Shown: piece after piece, positions 1-6,903 of the stretch
Layout of the letters: each line of letters starts with the position of its first letter
How positions within the stretch are numbered: position 1 is the stretch's first letter
Origin: an uncultured Chlorobiota bacterium
Lineage (GTDB): Bacteria; Bacteroidota; Bacteroidia; Bacteroidales; JAADGE01
Reading direction: 5' to 3'
NCBI GenBank assembly: GCA_947311265.1
Contig: CAMZKQ010000219.1
Coordinates: 1 to 8,305, forward strand
DNA length: 8,305 bases
The notes under the pieces: generated by a model
What the model was told of the DNA's origin: nothing
What the model saw: the letters and a program-made list of their open reading frames with translations, nothing else
Database searches by the model: none
Position numbers and translations under genes: made by a program

Positions 1-174
1 GCATTTCATAATAGAGAAACAACGGTAGGCGAAGAAATTTACCAGAAATTTGGCTTAGACGGGGTAGAGGTAACCGAAGAGGTTTTTGAGTCCGAGGCCT
101 CAATTGTTTTTGATGAAGCCGAAAACAGACTGCATACAATAAAAGCCGTAATGGTAGCCACATTAGGGGCGTAA
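1..174 (+). CDS. argF: Ornithine carbamoyltransferase, C-terminal fragment
   Basis: Only the last 57 codons and the stop are inside the window; the gene starts upstream. The frame reads AFHNRETTVGEE... and ends AENRLHTIKAVMVATLGA. This closely matches the end of E. coli-type ornithine carbamoyltransferase (ArgF/ArgI, and catabolic ArcB), including EVTEEVFES, the SIVFDEAENR block and TIKAVMVATL. The Arg in AENR corresponds to the carbamoyl-phosphate-binding Arg319 of the E. coli enzyme. The HCLP ornithine-binding motif should lie just before the window's first base. The cytoplasmic enzyme joins carbamoyl phosphate and ornithine to give citrulline in arginine synthesis; ArcB paralogues run the reverse reaction in the arginine deiminase pathway. 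The fragment cannot tell ArgF from ArcB. The family call is firm; the symbol is a choice between the two. Confidence 0.88.
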   Translation, partial: AFHNRETTVGEEIYQKFGLDGVEVTEEVFESEASIVFDEAENRLHTIKAVMVATLGA

Positions 175-180
175 TTCTTT

Positions 181-232
181 ACAGAAAGTCATTTGTACAT
201 GTAAAATTGTGCAGATGACTTCTGTTTTCTTA
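181..232 (+). terminator. Probable intrinsic terminator after the carbamoyltransferase gene
   Basis: An imperfect inverted repeat begins seven bases after the stop codon. The left arm at about 181-199 (ACAGAAAGTCATTTGTACA) pairs with the right arm at about 208-225 (TGTGCAGATGACTTCTGT). Pairing includes two G-U wobbles and one bulged A, around a loop of about eight bases. The tract after it, TTTCTTATT, is T-rich but broken by C and A. Position and shape fit a Rho-independent terminator isolating this gene from the sensor downstream; the weak T tract lowers confidence. Confidence 0.65.
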
Positions 233-262
233 TTCTAAAATTGAAGTTTTAAATAATATTTT

Positions 263-291
263 TATACAGAGCAACTTCGGTATAAATTTTG
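263..291 (+). promoter_or_regulatory. Weak candidate promoter for the sensor phosphatase gene
   Basis: The sensor gene needs a promoter between the terminator and its start. The best candidate is AAATTTTG at 284-291, a partial match to the Bacteroidota -7 element TAnnTTTG. A poor -33 element (TTTA instead of TTTG) lies 19 bases upstream. The leader would be about 55 bases and holds a short 5-bp inverted repeat (CTGAT/ATCAG, 314-329). Nothing else is recognisable in the 175-353 gap. Confidence 0.25.
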
Positions 292-353
292 CCAAGACTA
301 AATACAAGAAAGACTGATTATTTTATCAGCAAACAAAATAGCCAAGTTGAAAA

Positions 354-3300
354 TTGAAAACCCAGTTTTACACCATACTGTTTATCTCTACAATTATTGC
401 TGGTATTTTTATAAATATCAGTAAGTTAGTATTTCCTACGACACATTTAAAAGCTACACTACAAAGTGAGCTTTTACTACCTGCACCCATAAATATAAAT
501 GAAAAACCATCAGGAAAAATAATTGAGCAAGGCTTACCGTATATTGCTAATTTTACATTTCAGAGCAGCCGAAGTATCCAAAATTGGGCAATGGCAGAAC
601 AAGCCAACGGCCAAATGCTTTTTGCCAATAAGCGAGGCTTAATTGCATTTGATGGTAGTAAAGAAAGCTATATATCCATAGGGAAAATACCATATTCAAT
701 TGCTAATGACCCTGTTACAGGAAATATTTTTATCGGAACAAATAATGGTTTTGGCATCTTGAAGTTCGAAAATGGAAGGTATAACTACCTATCTCTTTCC
801 GACTCTATTAGTGGGAAAGGCATTTTTACAAAAATTGAATTTACAACAAAAAATATTTGGTTTTACAGCCATGAAATGCTCGTTAGTATTGCAAAGGACG
901 ATTTGAGCAGGGTAATTATAAAAGCCCAAGCGAAGGCAGATATTTTTTTAGGTTGCTTTAAATTTAACAACAAAATATTCCTAAGTTTTAAGAATAAGGG
1001 GCTATTTGAAGTTTCTGGCAACAAACATTTAGAAGTTGTTGAAACAGAGATTATTACAGGTAAAGAGATTACCTTATCAGTAAATAATGGCAAGAAGAGA
1101 ACTATTTTAGCCTGTGCCGATGGTACACTTTTTAATTTTGAAAATAATAAAATTACCCCCTTTACAATAGAGGCTCAAAAGTACATTACAGAAAGTATTT
1201 TATCTGGTGGAACAGATTTGAATACTACGCAGTTTGTAGTTAGCACCCTAAATGGGGGGGCAGTTGTTATTGATAAAAATACAGGAAAAACCCTACAAAC
1301 CATTAACTACCGAACAGGTCTGCCAGATGATGAAATTTATGCTAGCAAAGTCGATAGCAACGGCGGGCTTTGGCTCTCTCACGAATACGGCATAAGTAGG
1401 GTCGATTTACAACTGCCTGTTAAAAATTTTAGCAACTATCCGGGTATCGAAGGCAAAGTAAATTTAGTAATTGTATCCGATAGTGTTTTGTACGCCGGGG
1501 CAACCGAAGGCATCTATTACCTTACCGAACTTAAAGATTACAAAGAAATTGAGGTGCTTAGAAAGCGAAAAGCTACAATAGATAATTCGAGCCATGAGCT
1601 ATTTGCAACGCCCCAAGTAGATGCCCAAGACCCCGGATATACAGGGGATAATACCGACCAAGAAGAAGTTAAAGTCGTAAAAAAGAAAAGTATAAAGGAA
1701 CGCTGGAATAGCTTTTGGAAGCGAAAAAAGAAAAAAAAAGAAGCCAAAGAGGACAACGATGAAGAAAATAATGAAGCCGAAGAACCTGAAACTAATAGTA
1801 CAGAACTTCCTGAAAATACAGCAACAAATACCAACACACCCAAACCACAAAAAAAGAAACTAAGCAGGGTACAAAAAGAAATCCCAAACACAAAGAAAAC
1901 ATACGAATTACAATCAGTAAAAAATATCTTTAAGAAAGTAGAAGGCTTCAATGGAAAATGTCGCCAACTAATGAATACAAGCAAAGGAGTACTTGCCGCT
2001 TCGAGCTCTGGGTTATATTATATTACTGATTTTAAGGCCGTTCCTGTATTGCCATCGGCATACATTTTTAACATATCAGAAAGTACAGCTAGCCAATTCT
2101 TAATTACCAGTAGCAAAGGCATATTCAAAATTACGATTTCAGGAAAAAATACAGAAATAGAGCCATTTGTGCCACAAATTACTAGTGGTATTGAAATATT
2201 TTCGATATTAAAGACCAGCAAAAACACCTTTTGGGCAGGCGGCAACAGTGTGGTCTATAAAATTAGCACCGCAGGAAAACCAAGCCTAAAAACCTACGAA
2301 TTTAAGCATGAAATACCCGAACGCATAAGAGTAAGGCAAACAGCTGGTAAAATTCAATTTTTCCTTACCGAAGATGTTTTTGAATACGATGTAGCTGCCG
2401 ATGAAGTGGTCAAAAACCAAAAACTATCTAAACTTGCAACCACTAACACCTCTTTTTTATTTCCAAATAAAACAAGCTGCCTTTTGGCAGGAAAAAACAG
2501 CCTGCAATATTTAGACAGTAGTACTGAACTCTCTGAAAATGAAATAAACATAAAACTCTTTGATAGGGTACGGAATATTTATAAAGATAACTATAAGAAC
2601 ACTTGGGTAGTAACCTCAAAAAGTGAAATTTTTAAAATAGAAGCCGATAAAAAAACAATTTTAAAGAATGGTAAATTTACACTAAATATAAAACAAATCT
2701 CGACAAAAGAGGGAGAGTTAATGCCAATAAAAATGCGCAAATTTAACTTTGAATATGATAATAAGGGGCTGAAAATTGAACTTGCTGCCCCCTATTTTTT
2801 AAAGCAAAATGCAGTAAAATACAGCTACCAACTAGCTAGCCCAAATGCCCCTGGAAAACTGCTCTATTCACCCTCAATAATAGAACTACCTCGGTTTGCA
2901 TCTGGGCAATATACACTCACTATTACTGCCGAAAATAGTGTTGGAAAAAAAAGCAAACCAGAAATATTTACAATAAACGTAGCCGCTCCTTTCTACCAGA
3001 CACTCTGGTTTTGGGCAGTACTATCTTCAATTTTGGTCATCCTCACTTTTGCAACACTTTCTATTATATTTAAAAGGAAACAACAAAAAATACTGGCAGA
3101 GAATGAACATCTAGAAGAGCAAATTCTTGAGCGAACTGTAGAAATTCGTACTCAAAACGAACAAATTACAGAGCAAAATAAATCAATACTGCTCAAAAGC
3201 GAACAAATTACAGAGCAAAATAAAAAAATCGTAAAACAAAACGAAGAAATTACAGCAAGTATACGCTACGCCAGCCGGATACAAAAAGCAGTACTACCAT

Positions 3301-4013
3301 ACACCAACGTTTTTGAAAAGTATGTAAGCGAATATTTTATCATTTTTAAGCCAAGAGATGTAGTTAGTGGCGATTTTTATTGGGTACATGGCATAGATAA
3401 TAAACTCTATGTAACCGCTGCTGATTGCACTGGACATGGTGTTCCCGGGGGGTTTCTTAGCATGTTAGGCATTTCGTTTTTAAATGAAATAATAATTGGA
3501 GCAAAAGTGGAAAACAAATCTTTAAACACCTCTGAAATTCTGGACAAACTAAAAACAAAAGTAATTACTTCGCTCCGCCAGTCTGCCGATAGAGATTCCA
3601 CAAAAGACGGCATGGACTTAGCAATGGCAGTAATAGATATAAAAGAAATGACACTCGATTTTTCCGGAGCCAACAATCCTTTGCTCATTGTAAGAGATGG
3701 GGAACTTACTGAAATAAAGGCAGATAGAATGCCTATAGGCTTTCACCGAAGAAGAACAGACCCTTTTACAAGCCATATAATAAACCTTGAAAAAGGAGAT
3801 GAAATTTATATGTTTTCCGACGGAATTTTAGACCAATTCGATGGTAGCAAACCCCCAAGACGATTTATGAGGAAACGATTTAAAAACCTAGTTACAGAAC
3901 TACACGGGCAAAGTATGACCGAGCAAAAAGATATTATCAACAATGTGTTTGAAATGTGGAAAGGCAAAAACAAGCAAGTAGATGACGTTCTAATTATGGG
4001 CATGAAAATATAG
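354..4013 (+). CDS. Membrane sensor protein with propeller, Y_Y_Y-like and SpoIIE/PP2C phosphatase domains
   Basis: Predicted one-pass membrane Ser/Thr phosphatase of 1219 residues that senses outside and dephosphorylates a cytoplasmic protein. Residues 1-25 are a hydrophobic signal or anchor segment. Residues about 50-780 are two-component-propeller-like, with a typical blade at 322-351 (GLPDDEIY...GGLWLSHEYGISRVD). A Lys/Glu-rich insert occupies about 435-520. A Y_Y_Y-like beta domain (about 800-876) precedes a transmembrane helix at about 884-908, then a coiled coil to about 965. The phosphatase follows, opening with RYASRIQKAVLP (971-982). Likely metal-binding Asp residues are D1007 (SGDFYW), D1024 (ADCTGHG), D1156 (FSDGILD) and D1210/D1211 (VDDVLI). 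All key motifs are present, so it should be active. SpoIIE-family enzymes often act on anti-sigma-antagonist (STAS) proteins, but none is nearby. The start is TTG; an in-frame stop at 348-350 and the hydrophobic N-terminus favour it, since the next ATG is about 78 codons inside. Confidence 0.9.
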   Translation: MKTQFYTILFISTIIAGIFINISKLVFPTTHLKATLQSELLLPAPININEKPSGKIIEQGLPYIANFTFQSSRSIQNWAMAEQANGQMLFANKRGLIAFDGSKESYISIGKIPYSIANDPVTGNIFIGTNNGFGILKFENGRYNYLSLSDSISGKGIFTKIEFTTKNIWFYSHEMLVSIAKDDLSRVIIKAQAKADIFLGCFKFNNKIFLSFKNKGLFEVSGNKHLEVVETEIITGKEITLSVNNGKKRTILACADGTLFNFENNKITPFTIEAQKYITESILSGGTDLNTTQFVVSTLNGGAVVIDKNTGKTLQTINYRTGLPDDEIYASKVDSNGGLWLSHEYGISRVDLQLPVKNFSNYPGIEGKVNLVIVSDSVLYAGATEGIYYLTELKDYKEIEVLRKRKATIDNSSHELFATPQVDAQDPGYTGDNTDQEEVKVVKKKSIKERWNSFWKRKKKKKEAKEDNDEENNEAEEPETNSTELPENTATNTNTPKPQKKKLSRVQKEIPNTKKTYELQSVKNIFKKVEGFNGKCRQLMNTSKGVLAASSSGLYYITDFKAVPVLPSAYIFNISESTASQFLITSSKGIFKITISGKNTEIEPFVPQITSGIEIFSILKTSKNTFWAGGNSVVYKISTAGKPSLKTYEFKHEIPERIRVRQTAGKIQFFLTEDVFEYDVAADEVVKNQKLSKLATTNTSFLFPNKTSCLLAGKNSLQYLDSSTELSENEINIKLFDRVRNIYKDNYKNTWVVTSKSEIFKIEADKKTILKNGKFTLNIKQISTKEGELMPIKMRKFNFEYDNKGLKIELAAPYFLKQNAVKYSYQLASPNAPGKLLYSPSIIELPRFASGQYTLTITAENSVGKKSKPEIFTINVAAPFYQTLWFWAVLSSILVILTFATLSIIFKRKQQKILAENEHLEEQILERTVEIRTQNEQITEQNKSILLKSEQITEQNKKIVKQNEEITASIRYASRIQKAVLPYTNVFEKYVSEYFIIFKPRDVVSGDFYWVHGIDNKLYVTAADCTGHGVPGGFLSMLGISFLNEIIIGAKVENKSLNTSEILDKLKTKVITSLRQSADRDSTKDGMDLAMAVIDIKEMTLDFSGANNPLLIVRDGELTEIKADRMPIGFHRRRTDPFTSHIINLEKGDEIYMFSDGILDQFDGSKPPRRFMRKRFKNLVTELHGQSMTEQKDIINNVFEMWKGKNKQVDDVLIMGMKI
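3158..3224 (+). repeat. 25-bp direct repeat encoding a duplicated coiled-coil segment
   Basis: The same 25 bases occur at 3158-3182 and 3200-3224, offset by 42 bases, or exactly 14 codons. In the sensor protein they encode two copies of NEQITEQNK/SEQITEQNK in the coiled coil between the membrane helix and the phosphatase; a third, degenerate copy (QNEEITAS) follows. Fourteen residues are two heptads, so gain or loss of a unit would keep coiled-coil phase. Nucleotide identity of the two copies suggests a recent duplication or conversion. Confidence 0.85.
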
Positions 4014-4015
4014 CT

Positions 4016-4216
4016 ATGGCCAAAAAAAACAAATTTACAAGAGGCCCAGAAATTCTATGGGCAGTAATGGGCATCGTAAGTATAGGCATATCCGCACACA
4101 AAACTTACTATTTCGGATTTACAGAAAGCCTCATGTTTTATGGCTTCATATTTTTATCCTTAGCCATGTACCTTATCCGCAAAAAAATGCGAATAAAACA
4201 AGAGCAAGAAGACTAA
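4016..4216 (+). CDS. Small two-helix membrane protein downstream of the sensor phosphatase
   Basis: A 66-residue protein whose ATG lies two bases after the sensor's stop, so it is almost certainly co-transcribed and probably translationally coupled. A short basic N-terminus (MAKKNKF) is followed by hydrophobic segments at about 13-28 and 36-54. Between them is a short loop (HKTYYFGFTES), and the tail is basic-acidic (RKKMRIKQEQED). This predicts a two-pass inner-membrane protein with both ends in the cytoplasm. I recognise no catalytic motif and assign no function. Its position suggests a partner or accessory of the sensor, which is inference. A second reading frame of similar length at 4057-4257 has no sensible composition and is taken as a shadow. 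Confidence 0.8.
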   Translation: MAKKNKFTRGPEILWAVMGIVSIGISAHKTYYFGFTESLMFYGFIFLSLAMYLIRKKMRIKQEQED

Positions 4217-4275
4217 ATTGTGTAAGCGAAACTAAAAAAATCCCAAGCAATACTTAAAATAGTTAGATTTATTTG

Positions 4276-4283
4276 TAAATTTG
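4276..4283 (+). promoter_or_regulatory. Candidate -7 promoter element for the hybrid kinase gene
   Basis: TAAATTTG is a perfect match to the Bacteroidota -7 consensus TAnnTTTG, 22 bases before the kinase ATG. It predicts a start near 4288 and a leader under 20 bases. The -33 element is poor: no TTG lies 19-21 bases upstream. No terminator hairpin is visible after the small membrane gene, so read-through from the upstream operon is also possible. Confidence 0.45.
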
Positions 4284-4305
4284 TTATTCATGCCAAGAAA
4301 ACCAA

Positions 4306-5001
4306 ATGAAAAACAAATTAACTTACGAAGAACTACAAAAAGAAAATTTTGCCCTTCAAAAACAAATAAATGCTCTAAAACCAAAAGCTAAAAATGAAAG
4401 TCAAAGCAACAGTGCAAAGTTTAAAGCCATAGCCACCCAAGCGGTAGAGGGTATTACTATTGCTGATATGACCGGAAAATATGTGTTTGTAAACCCCGCA
4501 TTTTGCCAAATGTCTGGCTATACACAAGAAGAACTCTTGGCACTTAGCGTGTTTGATATGAAAGCCAAAAATCAATCTCATAACGCTTTTGAAAGCAGTA
4601 AAACACAGCTTAAAGGCAATTGTTTCCGGGTAATGCTAGTCAATAAAAAAGGCGTAAATTATTTAGCCGAAATTATAGGTAAAAAAATTACTTTCGATGG
4701 GCAAGAGTTTGTTTTAGGTACAATAAGGGATATTTCCGAACGTGCAGAAGCAGAGCAAGAGCTACTTAAAGCAAAAAAAGAAGCCGAACTAAACCAAGCC
4801 AAGTTTACAGAAGTAGTATCTAACATTTCCAGCATTATATGGAAAGCCGATATTGATGAACAAGGGCTATTTAAAAACACATTTATTTCAGCAGTTGCAG
4901 ACAAACTAATGCAACTCCCAGAAGGTACAATAAACCACAGTTTTGACACCTACTTTGAACAGATTGATTCTGTTGATATACAGAGAATTAAGATAAGATA
5001 A
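4306..5001 (+). CDS. Hybrid histidine kinase, N-terminal part up to the frameshift
   Basis: First 231 codons of a split sensor kinase gene. Residues 1-30 form an amphipathic coil (KLTYEELQKENFALQKQINA). Residues about 45-150 are a PAS domain (FKAIATQAVEGITIADMTG, FVNPAFCQMSGYTQEEL) closed by the PAC-type end GTIRDISERAEAEQEL. A second PAS begins near 170 (FTEVVSNISSIIWKADID) and is cut when the frame meets TAA at 4999-5001. There is no signal peptide or transmembrane segment, so the input domain is cytoplasmic. The last true residues are IQRIK; the final IR before the stop is out-of-frame sequence. Alone this product has two sensor modules and no kinase, so it would have no phosphotransfer activity. 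It most likely belongs with the next reading frame as one gene. Confidence 0.85.
   Translation: MKNKLTYEELQKENFALQKQINALKPKAKNESQSNSAKFKAIATQAVEGITIADMTGKYVFVNPAFCQMSGYTQEELLALSVFDMKAKNQSHNAFESSKTQLKGNCFRVMLVNKKGVNYLAEIIGKKITFDGQEFVLGTIRDISERAEAEQELLKAKKEAELNQAKFTEVVSNISSIIWKADIDEQGLFKNTFISAVADKLMQLPEGTINHSFDTYFEQIDSVDIQRIKIR
4988..4993 (+). other. Frameshift site splitting the hybrid kinase
   Basis: Coding moves from the frame of 4306 to the next frame with no in-frame start. The old frame reads R-I-K then runs into TAA; the other frame, open just after a stop at 4989-4991, continues D-K-I-K-E-A-I. Adding one A to TTAAGATAAG gives RIKDKIKEAI and an intact second PAS. The restored gene, 4306-6338 plus one base, is exactly 678 codons including the stop. 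No slippery heptamer of the X-XXY-YYZ type is seen, so programmed frameshifting is unlikely. Confidence 0.85.
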
Positions 5002-6338
5002 AAGAAGCGATAAGCAGACCAGGCCAGTTCTTCTCCTTAGAGTATCAAGTAAAGAAAGGCAATGGCAAACCGGCTTGTTTCTTTTCAAAAGGCGTAGTAT
5101 CTCTCGGGAAAAACAAGGTGCGTATTTTTGGTTATACAGTAGATATTTCAAAACGTAAAGCCGCAGAAGAGGCACTAGAAAAACAGAAGCTAGAATTAAA
5201 AATAGCCAAAGCACGTGCCGAAGAAAGTAACAGGCTAAAAACAGAGTTTATCAATAATATGTCGCACGAAATAAGAACCCCCATGAATGGGATTCTAGGC
5301 TTTGCCGAAATGCTTTCTATGCCAGATTTGCCTAGAAAAACGATGCAAAGTTATACTAAAATTATCTTGGCTAGTGGGCAGCAACTTATGCGGATAATTG
5401 ATGATATTCTTGAAATATCAGAGCTCGGTACAAAGCAAGCACAGCCAATTATAAAAGCAATGTGCCTACACGATTTATTGCTTGAGCTGTTTGCGGTTTT
5501 TGGTATAAAAGCAAAAGAAAAGAATATCCCACTTTACCTAAATGTAAAGCTATCGCCCCAAGAGTGCAAAATACTTTCGGATAAAAGTAAGCTGGCTAAA
5601 GCATTGAGCAACCTGCTTGAGAATGCACTAAAATTCACCAATAAAGGCACTATTGAAATGGGGGCTTATTTACAAGGCGATAGTATTGTAATCTACATTA
5701 AAGACACAGGGGTTGGTATCGAAAAAGAGAAGCAAAAAATAATTTTTGAACGATTTTCTCAGGCAGAAAAAAAAATAACAAAAAAAGTAGGCGGTCTTGG
5801 TTTAGGGCTTTCCATTGCAAAAGAAAATGTGGAATTGCTCAATGGGCATATCACCTTAGACTCTGAAAAAGGGAAAGGCTCTACATTCTCGATATGGTTA
5901 CCTTCCGGGATTGAAAAAAAACAAAAATTAGCCCAACCTGAAAATCTAAAACCCAATATTATAAAGGTGCTTATCGCTGAGGACGAAGAGGTTAATTTTC
6001 TTTTTTTAGAAATTCTTTTATTAAAACTCGATAGTAGGGTGAAAGTAATCCATGCCAAGAACGGGCAAGAGGCCATAGAAATCTATAAAAAAAATCAGGA
6101 CATCGAACTTATACTTATGGATATGAAAATGCCAATAATGAATGGGTATTTGGCAACAGAAGCACTACTAGAAATAAACCCAGACTTGCCAATTATTGCT
6201 CAAACCGCCTATTCGTTAGAGGCAGATATTCTAAAAGCAAAACAAGCGGGTTGCTGTGATTACATGATAAAACCAATTCAAGAGAAAAAATTAAAGCAGC
6301 TGCTAAAAAAACGCTTACGCCCAAAAATTAAACTTTAA
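4992..6338 (+). CDS. Hybrid histidine kinase, C-terminal part with kinase and receiver domains
   Basis: Continuation of the gene at 4306 in another frame. The first possible start in this frame is GTG at 5118, which would give 406 residues, but homology-like sequence begins just after the frameshift (DKIKEAISRPGQFFSLEYQV). Numbering is for the restored 677-residue protein. The second PAS ends with RIFGYTVDISKRK. HisKA carries the phospho-accepting H321 in MSHEIRTPMNGILGF. HATPase_c has the N box with N440 (LLENALKF), the G1 motif DTGVGI, the F box FERFSQ and the G2 motif GGLGLGLSIAK. A receiver follows, with acidic pair EDEE, phospho-acceptor D606 (LMDMKMPIMNG) and conserved K656 (IKPI). All catalytic residues are intact, so the defect is confined to the frameshift. 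A cytoplasmic hybrid kinase passing phosphate to its own receiver would then need an Hpt protein. The 3' end overlaps the convergent gene by 11 bases. Confidence 0.87.
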   Translation, partial: DKIKEAISRPGQFFSLEYQVKKGNGKPACFFSKGVVSLGKNKVRIFGYTVDISKRKAAEEALEKQKLELKIAKARAEESNRLKTEFINNMSHEIRTPMNGILGFAEMLSMPDLPRKTMQSYTKIILASGQQLMRIIDDILEISELGTKQAQPIIKAMCLHDLLLELFAVFGIKAKEKNIPLYLNVKLSPQECKILSDKSKLAKALSNLLENALKFTNKGTIEMGAYLQGDSIVIYIKDTGVGIEKEKQKIIFERFSQAEKKITKKVGGLGLGLSIAKENVELLNGHITLDSEKGKGSTFSIWLPSGIEKKQKLAQPENLKPNIIKVLIAEDEEVNFLFLEILLLKLDSRVKVIHAKNGQEAIEIYKKNQDIELILMDMKMPIMNGYLATEALLEINPDLPIIAQTAYSLEADILKAKQAGCCDYMIKPIQEKKLKQLLKKRLRPKIKL

Positions 6339-6903
6339 CATCGGCATATTTTACGGCTTGCCTACTTTCTTTCCGGATAACGGCAAAAGAAACGCCCTCT
6401 TTTATGGTGGCTGTTCCCAAGCCCTGTGCATTATGGATAGCAGGGTCCAGCTGCAATGTTTGTTCGGGAGAAATAAATTCGTAAGCCGAAAAGGACTCCG
6501 AAATAATGGCCGCAATAATATCCAGCACCTCTCGGCGTTCCGGAATATGGCTACCTGATATTGCGGTAAGTAGCTCAATACTAGCTTTATATACAATCTC
6601 CATGTTTTCAATTTCCTCTTTCTCTTCTATGCCCGAAAGGGCAATTTTTATTGCCGTAAAGCCCTTGCCCAATTTTGCAATAAAGAGAGCAGTACCGTCT
6701 GCACCATTTTCAGCAGCATCAAGCAAAAGGCTACGTAATTGCTTATGGTTTTGAGTATCCTCGTAAGCATCTTTAAAGAAAATAGGCACCAGTTGGCTAG
6801 CAGCAATACCGCTATTCATGTTTTGTTCCAGTTTAAATTTTTCAGATTCTGCCTCTTCAGCATCAGCTTTTAATTGCTCGAAACGGGCATTTATTTTTAC
6901 CAT
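6328..6903 (-). CDS. Unrecognised 191-residue protein with a GrpE-like C-terminus
   Basis: I do not recognise the full protein. Residues 1-30 are a charged helix (FEQLKADAEEAESEKFKLEQ) and the middle (about 35-145) looks all-helical. The end resembles the C-terminal part of the nucleotide exchange factor GrpE: LQLDPAIHNA at 151-159 recalls the family's DPxxHeAv signature, followed by KEGVSFAVIRKES and ending VKYADVKV, where GrpE typically has a short beta domain ending in an A-x-V-x-V strand. Overall length is near that of GrpE (E. coli 197 residues). If correct, it would stimulate ADP release from an Hsp70-type partner, but none is visible here. This is inference by eye. The ATG overlaps the preceding gene's end by seven bases (ATGGTAA), so the two are translationally coupled. 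No signal peptide or membrane helix is visible. Confidence 0.75.
   Translation of the reverse strand: MVKINARFEQLKADAEEAESEKFKLEQNMNSGIAASQLVPIFFKDAYEDTQNHKQLRSLLLDAAENGADGTALFIAKLGKGFTAIKIALSGIEEKEEIENMEIVYKASIELLTAISGSHIPERREVLDIIAAIISESFSAYEFISPEQTLQLDPAIHNAQGLGTATIKEGVSFAVIRKESRQAVKYADVKV

Noticed and set aside
1538..1984. Long minus-strand open frames opposite the sensor's charged insert
   Set aside because: Their Phe/Ser-rich products mirror the Lys/Glu-rich coding strand; they are shadows of the sensor gene.
4985..5001. Programmed ribosomal frameshift in the kinase
   Set aside because: No slippery heptamer of the usual pattern and no obvious stimulatory hairpin; a one-base loss is simpler.
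5118..5120. GTG as a real start of a separate kinase gene
   Set aside because: It lies inside the second PAS domain, and good PAS-like sequence continues upstream to the frameshift, so it is not a natural gene boundary.
6358..6754. Plus-strand frames over the 191-residue gene
   Set aside because: Composition is poor and they overlap a coupled minus-strand gene with a plausible start and domain-like end.
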